From the NCBI RefSeq assembly GCF_021390395.1, contig NZ_JAJUWT010000035.1, positions 20,247 through 84,246 of the forward strand: a stretch of DNA of 64,000 nt. The letters are read 5' to 3'. Below, piece after piece: positions 27,268 through 35,852 of the stretch. A program made the translations under genes and the position numbers. Positions within the stretch are counted from its first letter, which is position 1. Each line of letters starts with the position of its first letter. The stretch is from Saccharothrix sp. S26. Its GTDB lineage: Bacteria > Actinomycetota > Actinomycetes > Mycobacteriales > Pseudonocardiaceae. Below the pieces are notes generated by a model, which was not told where the DNA came from, searched no databases, and saw only the letters and a list, made by a program, of their open reading frames with translations.

Positions 27268-28161
27268 TCACCTCGAGGCAGGGACGGCCGGTTTCGGTTT
27301 GCCCCGCGAGACCGCGACGCCGACCAGGCAGAGCACACCGCCCGCCAACGCCACCAGGCCGGGCACCTCGTCCAACACCGCCCACGACAGCAGCACCACG
27401 ATCGCCGGCACCAGGTAGGTCGTCGCACCGAGCCGGCCGGTCGTCATGTGGGACAACGCATAGGCCCACGTGTAGAACGCGAGCGCGGTCGGCAGCAAAC
27501 CCAGGTACACCACGGACATCGTGGCGCTCACCGGAGCGGCGCGCAGGTCGGCGAGGAGCTGCCCGCCGAACGGCAGGCACACCACCGCACCGACCACGCA
27601 GCCGAACGTGGTGGCCTGCAACGCGGACGCGTGCCGCAGAGCGGGCTTCTGCGCCACGACACCGACCGCGTACCCCGCCGCCGCGACGAGGCACAGCAGC
27701 GCGCCCCTGGTGGTCGAGCCGCCGCCGGAGTCGAGCAGCCCGACCGCCGCGACGCCCGCGAACGCGATCGCCAGGCCCGCCAGCAGCCTGGCCGGGAAGC
27801 CCTCGCGGAGCAGCCACCCCGCCAGGAACGCCACCAGGATCGGGCCGACGCCGACGATCAACGCGGCCGTCCCGGCGTCCGCGTGCCGCTCGCCCCAGTT
27901 CAACGCCACCATGTACAACGCGAACCAGAACACCCCGGAGCCGACGATGCCCGGCCACGCCGCTCTCGGTGGCACGCCGACCCCGCGCACCGCGGCGACG
28001 GCTCCGAGCGCGATGGCGCCGACGAGCAACCGGCCCAGCGCCAGCGAACCCGGCTGGAAGTGCTCGCCCGCGTACCGGATGCCGACGAACGCCGACGCCC
28101 ACAGCACCATCGTGACCACGACCGCCGCGGCGGCCTTGCCGTTGACACCGTTGCCTTCCAC
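27268..28161 (-). CDS. EamA/DMT-family transporter
   Basis: A 297-residue membrane protein with about ten transmembrane helices in two EamA repeats. Repeat one begins VVTMVLWASAFVGIRYAGEH and repeat two TRGALLCLVAAAGYAVGVVA. The family exports amino acids and other small metabolites. The GTG at 28161 has GGGGGG upstream and starts 4 bp after the stop of the CoA ligase gene, so the two are co-translated. With the ligase and methyltransferase it could export a small methylated acid; that is inference. Confidence 0.88.
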   Translation of the reverse strand: MEGNGVNGKAAAAVVVTMVLWASAFVGIRYAGEHFQPGSLALGRLLVGAIALGAVAAVRGVGVPPRAAWPGIVGSGVFWFALYMVALNWGERHADAGTAALIVGVGPILVAFLAGWLLREGFPARLLAGLAIAFAGVAAVGLLDSGGGSTTRGALLCLVAAAGYAVGVVAQKPALRHASALQATTFGCVVGAVVCLPFGGQLLADLRAAPVSATMSVVYLGLLPTALAFYTWAYALSHMTTGRLGATTYLVPAIVVLLSWAVLDEVPGLVALAGGVLCLVGVAVSRGKPKPAVPASR

Positions 28162-28165
28162 CGGT

Positions 28166-29632
28166 TCAGCCCCCCGCCATCGCCCGGACGTCACGTCGCC
28201 GCAGCTTGCCCGTCGGGGTGCGCGGCAACTCGGCCACGAAGACCACGTCCTGCGGCACCTTGTACCAGGTGAGGCTCGCGTGTGCGGTGGCGAGCAGGTC
28301 CGCGCGCACGTGCTCCGGCGACGCGCCGTCCGCCAGCGCCACGAACGCGCGCAGGGCCGTGACACCGGTTTCGCGCCGCGCCGAGCACACCGCCGCCTCG
28401 CGCACGTCCGGGTGCCGCATCAGGAGGTCCTCGACCTCCGCCGGGTGCACGTTTTGGCCCGCGACGATCTCGATGTCGTCCAACCGGCCGTGCAGCCGCA
28501 CGTACCCGTCCTCGTCCACGGTGGCCGCGTCGCCGGTCGGGTACCAGGAGTCCCCGGCGCGGGCCGGCGGCTCGCTGCCCCGGGCCACGCCCAACGCGAT
28601 CGACGGACCCGCCACTTGCAGCGAACCCGGTACGCACGGCGGCGCCTCCACACCCGCCTCGTCCACGACCCGCACCCGGTACGGCGGCAAGATTCGCCCG
28701 ATCGTGTGATCACGGTGGTGGTCGAGGGTGTTGGCCACCACCGCGTGCCCGATCTCGGTGGTGCCGAAGATGTTCAGCAGCCGCTCGCCGAGCACCCGCC
28801 GCAACCGCGTCTCCAGCACGTCCGGCAGCACCTCGCCGGCGACCAGCGCCAGCCGCAGGTCCGCCAGCCGCTCGTGGTCGGGGTGGCGCAGCAGCCGGGC
28901 GTAGAAGCTCGGCTGGCCGTAGAACACCGTCACGCCGTGGGTCTTGATGATCCGCAACGCGTCGTCCTCGGTGGCGCGTTCCCGCGACAGCACCGTCGCA
29001 CCGCCCCCGTGCAGCGGGAGGAACACCGAGTTGCCCAGCCCGTAGGCGAAGTACATGCGGGACACCGAGAACGTGACGTCGTCCGGCGTGATGCCGACTA
29101 CCGACCCGATGGCCCGCTCGTACGCGGCCGGGTCGCCGTGCGCGTGGAAGCACAGCTTCGGGTCGCCCGTGGTGCCGGAGGTGAACACGGCGTACGCCGG
29201 GCTGTCCGGCGTGGTCGGCGCGTACGGCACGGCACCGTCCGCGCGCAGGTCCTCCGGCGCGAGCACGGTGGCGGCCGGCCCGCCGGGATCTTCCTCGCAC
29301 ACGACGGCGTGCGGCTCCGCGATCTCCAGCGCGCGGCGCACCTCGTCCGGGTGCATGGTCGAGTTCACCGGCACGGCGACCGCCCCGATCCGCAGCGCGC
29401 CGAGCAACGCCCACACCAGGTCGATGCCGTCCGGCAGGAGCAGGGCGATCCGGCTGCCGACGCCGAGACCCCGTGCGGCGTACGCGGCGGCGGCCCGGCC
29501 GGCCCCCGCGAAGACGTCGGCGTAGCGGTAGGTCTCCGCGCCGACGTGGTAGGCGGGCCGGTCGAGCCGACCGTGCTCGCGGGCGAAGTGTTCCAGCCTG
29601 GCGACCAGGTTCGCGCCACTGTTCACCGACAT
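28166..29632 (-). CDS. AMP-dependent acyl/aryl-CoA ligase (benzoate-CoA ligase-like)
   Basis: A 488-residue ANL-superfamily enzyme. The phosphate loop is YAVFTSGTTGDPK, the next block is SRMYFAYGLGNSVFLPLHGG, the adenylate block is NIFGTTEIGHAVV, then WYPTGDAATVDEDGYVRLHG, the hinge RLDDIEIVAGQNVHPAEVED, and the catalytic Lys is in PRTPTGKLRRRD. The FAYGLGNS motif resembles benzoate- and 4-hydroxybenzoate-CoA ligases, so an aromatic or small acid is likely. The ATG at 29632 follows GGGGGGATC. It sits between a methyltransferase and an EamA exporter on the same strand. Confidence 0.88.
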   Translation of the reverse strand: MSVNSGANLVARLEHFAREHGRLDRPAYHVGAETYRYADVFAGAGRAAAAYAARGLGVGSRIALLLPDGIDLVWALLGALRIGAVAVPVNSTMHPDEVRRALEIAEPHAVVCEEDPGGPAATVLAPEDLRADGAVPYAPTTPDSPAYAVFTSGTTGDPKLCFHAHGDPAAYERAIGSVVGITPDDVTFSVSRMYFAYGLGNSVFLPLHGGGATVLSRERATEDDALRIIKTHGVTVFYGQPSFYARLLRHPDHERLADLRLALVAGEVLPDVLETRLRRVLGERLLNIFGTTEIGHAVVANTLDHHRDHTIGRILPPYRVRVVDEAGVEAPPCVPGSLQVAGPSIALGVARGSEPPARAGDSWYPTGDAATVDEDGYVRLHGRLDDIEIVAGQNVHPAEVEDLLMRHPDVREAAVCSARRETGVTALRAFVALADGASPEHVRADLLATAHASLTWYKVPQDVVFVAELPRTPTGKLRRRDVRAMAGG

Positions 29633-29794
29633 GATCCCCCCAGACATCACGTCGAACGTTGGTCGGCCACGACCTCCCCAAGCCGTCGCCGCGTGGTCGA
29701 GGTTGACGACCCGTGACGGGGGATGTCAAGGACGACCGAGCGCCCGTTCGCGTGCACCGCCTGCTACATCACACGTTCGAGTGAACGGTCGTCG

Positions 29795-30802
29795 TCACCG
29801 CGCGGCCTCGATCCGGAAGTCCAGCACGCAGCGGTGGTCGGTCAGCTCGGTCACGCTGTCGAGGACCAGGCCGTGCGCCGCGCCGAGCGCGCGGAACTCC
29901 TCCAGCCGGCGCTCGCGGCCACCGAAGATCACGAGCATGGTCAGGTCGCTCTCGCTGTCGGCGCGCAGGCCGCCGATCCCCTCGACGACCAGGACGCGCC
30001 CGGCCGGCCGCGCGGCTTCGACGCAGCGGGCCAGGATGCGGTGCGCGTGCTCGTCGTCCCAGTTGTGCAGGACGTCGAACAGCAGGTAGGCGTCCGCCCC
30101 GGCCGGCAGCGGGTCGAAGAAGCTGCCCGCCGTCACCCTCGCCCGGTCGCCGAGACCGCGGGCGTCGAACGCGCGCCGGGCCTCGGCGGCGGTCCGGTCC
30201 AGGTCGACCAGGTGACCGCGCAGGTCCGGGTGCGCCTCCAGGACCGCCGCGAGCAGGCTGCCCGCGCCACCGCCGACGTCCACGACCGAGGCGAACCGGG
30301 ACCAGTCGACGCCGGCGACGATCCGCGGGACCTGGTCGCGGAACCGGCGGCTCATCTGCCGGTCGAACGACTCGCGCAGGTGCGGGTGGTCGTCCAGGTC
30401 GGTGTAGAAGTCACGTCCGTAACGGCGCGGGTAGGCCGCCCGGCCGGTGCGGACGCTGTGCAGGAGGTCGACGTGGGCCAGCTCCGCGCGACCACCGGCG
30501 GTATCCAGGTGCAGCAGGTCGGTCAGGCGGTTGTCGGCGTCGGCGCGCAGGTGCTCGCCGAACGGGGTCGTCCGGTAGCCGGTGGAGGTGCGCGCCACGA
30601 CACCCAGGGTCGTGAGGTGACCCAGCAGGAGGTCGAGCGCGACCGGGTCCACGTCCAGCTCGGCGGCGACGTCGTCGACCGCCGCGCCGTCGCCGAGCAG
30701 CCGATCGGCCAGGCCGAGGGTCACCGCGACCCGCAGCGCCATCGGTGTGGCGAGCCCCGCCATGCGCAGGATCGCGTCCGGTCCGTCATCGTCGTGGTCC
30801 AC
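29795..30802 (-). CDS. SAM-dependent O-methyltransferase (DMOA/TcmO type)
   Basis: About 335 residues. The N-terminal winged-helix dimerisation domain (TLGLADRLLGDGAAVDDVAA, LLLGHLTTLGVVA) is followed by a Rossmann methyltransferase with the SAM motif VVDVGGGAGSLLAAVLEAHP, the acidic HLVDLDRTAAEA strand end, and LLFDVLHNWDDEHAHRIL, where the His is the usual general base of plant and actinomycete O-methyltransferases. The start is uncertain: GTG 30802 is preferred, an in-frame start at 30850 is possible, and neither has a strong ribosome-binding site. It probably methylates a small phenolic or polyketide hydroxyl. Confidence 0.88.
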   Translation of the reverse strand: MDHDDDGPDAILRMAGLATPMALRVAVTLGLADRLLGDGAAVDDVAAELDVDPVALDLLLGHLTTLGVVARTSTGYRTTPFGEHLRADADNRLTDLLHLDTAGGRAELAHVDLLHSVRTGRAAYPRRYGRDFYTDLDDHPHLRESFDRQMSRRFRDQVPRIVAGVDWSRFASVVDVGGGAGSLLAAVLEAHPDLRGHLVDLDRTAAEARRAFDARGLGDRARVTAGSFFDPLPAGADAYLLFDVLHNWDDEHAHRILARCVEAARPAGRVLVVEGIGGLRADSESDLTMLVIFGGRERRLEEFRALGAAHGLVLDSVTELTDHRCVLDFRIEAAR

Positions 30803-30871
30803 GGAGAACCACAGTGCCGGCCACGTCAACGGAATACCGGCCGACCCCACCGGTCCCGGCCGGCTACCGGG

Positions 30872-32863
30872 TCAGACGAGGCCGGCGGCGATCAGCCGGT
30901 CCCAGATCACCCCCTGGTCGACCACCTCGACGCCCAGCTTCTCCGCCTTGGTCAGCTTGCTCGCGCCGACCTCCGCGCCGGTGATCAGGTAGTCCGTGTT
31001 GGCCGAGACCGAGCTGGCGGTGGTCGCGCCGGCCTTCTCGCACAGCCGCTGGAAGGTCGGGCGGGGCACCTTCTCGCCGGAGCGCGGATCGCTGATCGCG
31101 CCGGTGATCACCACCGTCTTGCCGGCCAGCGGCGCGTCGGAGGCCACCACGGGCGGCAGGTCCTCGTCGCGCACGTCCAGCGACACGCCGTGCTCCCGCA
31201 GCCGTTCCAGCTCGGGGCGCAACCTCGCCAGGTGCTCGGTCAGCGAGGCGGCGACCTTCGGGCCGATGTCCTCGACCGCCACGAGGCGCTCCTCGTCGGA
31301 GTCGGCGACCTCCTCCAGCGACCCGAACCCCGCGCGGCACAGCCGGGCCGCGGTGCCCTCCGACGCCATCGGGATCGCCAGGCCGATCAACGCCCGGCGC
31401 AAGCCCACCGCGCGGCTGGCCGCGATCGACTCGATCATGCGCGTCGCGGACGTCTCGCCGATCCGGTCGAACTCCAGCAACTGCTCCTTGGTCAGCCGGT
31501 AGAAGTCCGACGGGTGCTCCAACAGCCCCGCCTCGGCGAGCCGTTCGATCCACACCGGACCGACCGCCTCGATGTCCGCCGCCGCCCGCGACGCCCAGTG
31601 GATCAACCGCCGCACGGTCTGCGCCGGGCACGCCACGTTGGTGCAGAACAGCTCCCGGCTGTTGCCCTGCTCGGTCAACCCGTGCCCGCACGACGGGCAC
31701 GCGGCCGGCGGCACGATCTCCCGCTCCTCACCCGTGCGCCTGGACTCGTCCAGCACACCCGCCACGAACGGGATCACGTCACCGGCCCGGCGGATCAACA
31801 CCGTGTCGCCGATCCTGATGCCCCGCGCGCGGATCACCTCCTGGTTGGCCAGCGTCGCGCGGGTGACCGTGGTGCCGCCCACGAACACCGGCTCCAGGTG
31901 TGCCACCGGGGCGATCTTGCCCGTCTTGCCCACGTCCCACACCACGTCGACCAGCAGCGTGGTCTTCTCCTCGGCCGCGAACTTGAACGCCAGCGCGCCG
32001 CGCGGCGAGCTCGACCGCGTGCCGGCGGCGGCGAAGGCGTCCCGGTTCGCCAGCCGCAGCACCGCGCCGTCCAGGTCGTAGTCCAGCTCGTTGCGCCGGG
32101 CCTCGATCTCCGAGATCACCTCCTGCGCCGCCTGCGCGGTGTCGCAGTGCCGCATGTCGGCCACGTCGAACCCCAGCGCCCGCAACCCGTGCTCCAGGTC
32201 GGCCGCCGCGCCACCCTCGGAGGTGTCCAGGTCGAAGGCGAAGAACCGCAACCGGCGCTCGGCGACCGTGGCCGGGTCCTTCGCCCGCAGGGTGCCCGCG
32301 GCGGCGTTGCGCGGGTTGATCAGCGGCTTGTCCGGGTGGGCGGTGTTGTAGGCGGCGAACGTCGAGCGCAGCATCACGGCCTCGCCGCGCGCCTCCACCC
32401 GGCCCGGCGCGTCCACCCGCTCCGGCACCCCGTCGACCAGGGCGCGCACCAGCGGCGTCACGTCGTCGCCGGTCGTGCCGTCACCGCGCGTGACCGCCCG
32501 CGCCAGCCGGCCGCCCTCGTAGACCAGCGCCAGCGACAGCCCGTCCAGCTTCGGCATGACCACCACCGGCTGGCCGGGGAAGCGGTCGAAGAACGCGGCC
32601 ACCTGCTCCGGCTTGGTGGCCTTCTCCAGCGACAGCATCGGCCGCGAGTGCCGCACCGGCGCGTGCAGCACCGCCGGCGCGCCCACCTGGTCCAACGGGT
32701 TCGGGTCGGGCGCCAGCCCCGGGTTCGCCTCGATCAGGCCGCGCAGCTCGTCCTCGATCGCGTCGTACTCCGCGTCCGCCACCAGCGGCGAACCGCGGTA
32801 GTAGGCGTCGCGCAGCACGACGACCTGGTCGGCGAGTTCCTGGATGCGTTCCCGAGCGTTCAC
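30872..32863 (-). CDS. ligA: NAD-dependent DNA ligase LigA
   Basis: About 663 residues from GTG 32863. The adenylation Lys is in VVMPKLDGLSLAL, followed by RGDGTTGDDVTP, the OB-fold region, four zinc Cys (CPSCGHGL and CTNVACPAQ), helix-hairpin-helix repeats (LEEVADSDEERLVAVEDIGP) and a C-terminal BRCT domain (LAGKTVVITGAISD). It seals nicks in duplex DNA. It is a little shorter than many actinobacterial LigA proteins and stands beside RNA-repair genes, so it may be a second copy; whether another ligA exists cannot be seen here. It is divergent from rtcB over 119 bp. Confidence 0.93.
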   Translation of the reverse strand: MNARERIQELADQVVVLRDAYYRGSPLVADAEYDAIEDELRGLIEANPGLAPDPNPLDQVGAPAVLHAPVRHSRPMLSLEKATKPEQVAAFFDRFPGQPVVVMPKLDGLSLALVYEGGRLARAVTRGDGTTGDDVTPLVRALVDGVPERVDAPGRVEARGEAVMLRSTFAAYNTAHPDKPLINPRNAAAGTLRAKDPATVAERRLRFFAFDLDTSEGGAAADLEHGLRALGFDVADMRHCDTAQAAQEVISEIEARRNELDYDLDGAVLRLANRDAFAAAGTRSSSPRGALAFKFAAEEKTTLLVDVVWDVGKTGKIAPVAHLEPVFVGGTTVTRATLANQEVIRARGIRIGDTVLIRRAGDVIPFVAGVLDESRRTGEEREIVPPAACPSCGHGLTEQGNSRELFCTNVACPAQTVRRLIHWASRAAADIEAVGPVWIERLAEAGLLEHPSDFYRLTKEQLLEFDRIGETSATRMIESIAASRAVGLRRALIGLAIPMASEGTAARLCRAGFGSLEEVADSDEERLVAVEDIGPKVAASLTEHLARLRPELERLREHGVSLDVRDEDLPPVVASDAPLAGKTVVITGAISDPRSGEKVPRPTFQRLCEKAGATTASSVSANTDYLITGAEVGASKLTKAEKLGVEVVDQGVIWDRLIAAGLV

Positions 32864-32982
32864 GGCTGACAAGGTACCTGCGACCACCGACAACCCGCGG
32901 GGCCCGCGGCCGCGGCGACCGCGAATCTCGCTCGCGGAGCCGCCCGATCACGCCTAACTTCGGCGTCGAGCAGAGGAGAACC

Positions 32983-35088
32983 GTGGAGCAGATCAGCAAG
33001 CGACTGATGAACTGGGCGTCCATCCTGGACGCGGGCGCGCGCCAGCAGGCCGAGAAGGCCTCGCGGATGCCGTTCATCTACCCGCACCTGGCGCTCATGC
33101 CCGACGCGCACCTCGGGAAGGGCGCCACGGTCGGCAGCGTCATCCCCACCCTGGGCGCGATCATCCCCGCCGCCGTCGGCGTCGACATCGGCTGCGGCAT
33201 GATCGCCGTGCGCACCCAGTTCACCCTGGACGAGTTCCGGTCGCGTCCGCTCGCCCCCTTGCGCGAGGCGATCGAGAACGCCGTGCCGCTGTCCGCGGGC
33301 AAGTACAACGGCAAGCTGACCGACACCGCGCGCGAGCGCGTCGAGGTGCTCGCCGGCCGGGCGCGGGAGGCCGGTTTCGAGCCGGGTCGCTACGGGGGCA
33401 ACTGGGAGTTGCAGCTGGGCACGCTCGGCAGCGGCAACCACTTCATCGAGGTGACGCTGGACGAGACCGGGCGGGTGTGGCTGTTCCTGCACTCCGGGTC
33501 GCGCGGCGTCGGCAACAAGATCGCCCAGAAGCACATCCGCGTCGCGCACGAGCAGTGCGAGCGGCGGTGGATCGACCTGCCCGACCCGGACCTGGCCTAC
33601 CTGGTCGAGGGTGAGGACGAGTTCTGGCAGTACATCCGCGAGATGCGCTGGGCGCAGGAGTTCGCCTGGCTCAACCGCGAGGAGATGATGGACCGCGTCG
33701 TCGACTGCGTGACCGAGTGGACGGGCCGTGAGGTGGAGCGGCAGGAAGTGGTGAACTGCTTCGCCGGTGAGACGCAGGTCATCACCCGGACGGGCACGCG
33801 CCCGATCGAGGCCCTGGCAGGCGGCGTGCACGAACTGCTCACCTCGGACGGCGAGTGGGTCAAGGCACCTGTCAGGTCGTTCGGACGGCAGGAGGTCCAC
33901 GAGGTCGTCTTGAGCCGCTCCGGCGTGACCAAGACGATCCGCGCCACCGCCGACCACCGCTGGCTCCTGCGGTCGCGACGGGGGCTCCAGTACGAGGCGA
34001 CGACGGCCGAGCTGAAGCCCGGTGAACGGCTCCAGTTCACGTTCCCACGTCGGCCGGCCGGTCTCGCGGTGGACCGTGAGGCGGCGGCTCGCGGGTTCGT
34101 GTTCGGCGACGGGCACAGGGTCGGCAACCGTGCCTGCGCGAACTTCTGCGGGACGAAGGACCTGGCCATGCTCCCCCTGTTCGAAGGGCTCGGACGTGCA
34201 CCCCGCACCTACGGCGCGGTGAAGCGGATCACCGGGCTCCCGGTCGAGTGGAAGACCGAACGACCGTCGCTCGACGCGCCTCCGGACGTGTTGTACGGGT
34301 GGCTCGCCGGCTACTTCGCCGCGGACGGTGACGTCGGCAAGACCGGCCGACCGACGCTCGCCTCCGCGTCTCGTGAACATCTGGAGTTCGTGCGCCTGGC
34401 CTGCCAGGCCGTCGGGATCGGCACGTTCGGCATCAGGACGCGGATCCGCAAGGGCTTCGGCACGGAGCCGACCGCGCTGCACCTCGTGGGCTTGATGCGC
34501 GGCGACCTGGACCCGGAGTTCTTCCTGATCGAGGAGCACCGCGCCCGGTTCGTGGCCGGACGGCACGCTGCCGAGCGCCGGGGCTGGAACGTGATCTCGG
34601 TGCGGCCGACCGGGGAGACGACCGAGGTTTACTGCGCGGTCGTCGACGACACGCATTCGTTCGCGTTGTCCGACAACATCCTCACGGGAAATTGTCATCA
34701 CAATTACACCGAGCAGGAGACCCACTTCGGCAAGAAGGTGTGGTTGTCCCGCAAGGGTGCGATCAACGCCGAGAAGGGCCGGGCGGGGCTCATCCCCGGC
34801 TCGATGGGCACCGCGTCGTACGTCGTGGTCGGCAAGGGCAACCCGCTGTCGTTGAACTCCTCGCCGCACGGCGCGGGCCGCGAGTACTCCCGTGCGGCGG
34901 CGCGGCGGGCGTTCGGCCGGGACGACCTGCGCAAGGCGATGGTCGGCATCGAGTACCGCGACACCGACGCGTTCATCGACGAGATCCCGGCGGCGTACAA
35001 GGACATCGACGTCGTGATGCGGGACGCGCAGGACCTGGTCGAGGTGCGCCACACGTTGCGCCAGATCGTCAACGTGAAGGGCGACTGA
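32983..35088 (+). CDS. rtcB: RNA-splicing ligase RtcB, precursor containing an intein
   Basis: A 701-residue precursor; removal of the intein (residues 259-570) leaves a 389-residue RtcB. The enzyme joins RNA 2',3'-cyclic phosphate or 3'-phosphate ends to 5'-OH ends using GTP and Mn. Extein motifs: MPDAHLGKGATVGSVIP, GVDIGCGM with the metal Cys, LGSGNHFIEV, HSGSRGVG, CHHNY with a metal His, PGSMGTASYVV, and the guanylylated His at 629 in SPHGAGREYSR. The intein splits the protein exactly before Cys-His-His-Asn-Tyr, so the unspliced precursor should be inactive. It starts at GTG 32983 after GAGGAGAACC. No archease gene is adjacent. Confidence 0.95.
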   Translation: MEQISKRLMNWASILDAGARQQAEKASRMPFIYPHLALMPDAHLGKGATVGSVIPTLGAIIPAAVGVDIGCGMIAVRTQFTLDEFRSRPLAPLREAIENAVPLSAGKYNGKLTDTARERVEVLAGRAREAGFEPGRYGGNWELQLGTLGSGNHFIEVTLDETGRVWLFLHSGSRGVGNKIAQKHIRVAHEQCERRWIDLPDPDLAYLVEGEDEFWQYIREMRWAQEFAWLNREEMMDRVVDCVTEWTGREVERQEVVNCFAGETQVITRTGTRPIEALAGGVHELLTSDGEWVKAPVRSFGRQEVHEVVLSRSGVTKTIRATADHRWLLRSRRGLQYEATTAELKPGERLQFTFPRRPAGLAVDREAAARGFVFGDGHRVGNRACANFCGTKDLAMLPLFEGLGRAPRTYGAVKRITGLPVEWKTERPSLDAPPDVLYGWLAGYFAADGDVGKTGRPTLASASREHLEFVRLACQAVGIGTFGIRTRIRKGFGTEPTALHLVGLMRGDLDPEFFLIEEHRARFVAGRHAAERRGWNVISVRPTGETTEVYCAVVDDTHSFALSDNILTGNCHHNYTEQETHFGKKVWLSRKGAINAEKGRAGLIPGSMGTASYVVVGKGNPLSLNSSPHGAGREYSRAAARRAFGRDDLRKAMVGIEYRDTDAFIDEIPAAYKDIDVVMRDAQDLVEVRHTLRQIVNVKGD
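33757..34692 (+). other. Intein with LAGLIDADG homing endonuclease inside rtcB
   Basis: A 312-residue in-frame insertion. It begins with Cys259 (CFAGETQVITRTG), has the block B T-x-x-H at 322-325 (TADH), two LAGLIDADG-type helices (RGFVFGDGH around 371-377 and GWLAGYFAADGDVG around 440-452, each with its acidic residue), and ends VYCAVVDDTHSFALSDNILTGN before the +1 Cys. The penultimate residue is Gly instead of the usual His, while the block F His is kept. Codons at the exit junction are AT-rich (GGAAATTGTCATCAC) against the local high-GC background, a sign of a conserved homing site or recent arrival. The acidic residues suggest an active endonuclease. Confidence 0.92.
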
Positions 35089-35247
35089 TCGGCTACGATC
35101 GCCCGCGGCGGTGAGGACCGCCCGGTCCTGGGACGAGTGGGGGTTGATGAATATGGCTGTCACCAGCCGTGTTCGGCATGCCCACGTCCGGTCCGCGCGT
35201 CGCTGACGCGTCGGGCCGGGTCATCCCCTTTGACCAGGAGTTCCGAA

Positions 35248-35742
35248 GTGTCTTCATCGTTCATCGCCGAGCTGGTCACCGAACGGCTCGTGCTGCGCCC
35301 GTGGACGGCGTCCGAGGTCGACGCCGTGGTGGCGGGCAAGCGGCTGCCGCACTGGGCCGACGACTTCCCCGCGGAGGGCGACCGGGTGATCGCCGGGCTC
35401 CTCGGCGACCACCCGGCGTGGTGGGGTGGTCACGGCCACCGGCTGGTGGTCGAGCGCGACGGTGGTCCGGTGGTCGGCTCGATCGGGTTGTTCTGGCCGC
35501 CCGAGGACGGCGTCGTGGAGATCGGGTACGGCATCGTGCCGTCCCGGCGGGGACGCGGGTACGCCTCCGAGGCCACCCGCGCCCTGACCGCGCACGCGTT
35601 CACCGCGCCCGAGGTCCACGCGGTGCACGCCCAGGTGGAGGTGTCCAACCCCGCCTCGGTCCGCGTGCTGGAGAAGGCCGGTTTCCGGCTTTTGGGCGCT
35701 GTGACCAGCGAAGACATCGCTCGGTACGGCGTCACGAGGTAG
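35248..35742 (+). CDS. GNAT-family N-acetyltransferase (RimJ/RimL type)
   Basis: A 164-residue acetyltransferase. It starts at GTG 35248 with AGGAG seven bases upstream. ELVTERLVLRPW is the typical RimJ-like start; the acetyl-CoA pyrophosphate loop is VPSRRGRGYASEATRAL, and VSNPASVRVLEKAGFRLLG is the classical C-terminal block. Substrates of this subgroup range from ribosomal proteins to small amines. It lies between rtcB and argG, 110 bp from the latter, without sign of co-regulation. Confidence 0.88.
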   Translation: MSSSFIAELVTERLVLRPWTASEVDAVVAGKRLPHWADDFPAEGDRVIAGLLGDHPAWWGGHGHRLVVERDGGPVVGSIGLFWPPEDGVVEIGYGIVPSRRGRGYASEATRALTAHAFTAPEVHAVHAQVEVSNPASVRVLEKAGFRLLGAVTSEDIARYGVTR

Positions 35743-35815
35743 GTCGGTGCGCGGGGTCGGCGGTCAGTGCCGTCGGCCCCGCGGCACCGCTGGCGGGGCG
35801 GCTTGGACCCCCGAC

Positions 35816-35844
35816 TATGAATGACCATGCAGCGTCGTGCATAC
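35816..35844 (+). promoter_or_regulatory. Possible ArgR-type operator upstream of argG
   Basis: TATGAATG at 35816 is followed by ATGCA (35827-35831) and TGCAT (35838-35842) as an inverted repeat, ending 11 bp before the argG start. Actinobacterial ARG boxes are AT-rich, partly symmetric and often contain TGCAT; the match is suggestive only. Confidence 0.4.
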
Positions 35845-35852
35845 TTCTAGTC

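Noticed and set aside
29723..32869. A 1048-codon rightward open frame opposite the methyltransferase and ligA
   Set aside because: Antisense to well-identified genes, rich in Arg/Gly/Val/Gln/His, no family motif; it is open because of GC-biased third positions on the other strand.
32860..35163. A 767-codon frame antisense to rtcB
   Set aside because: Shadow of rtcB plus intein; the sense strand has every catalytic and splicing motif.
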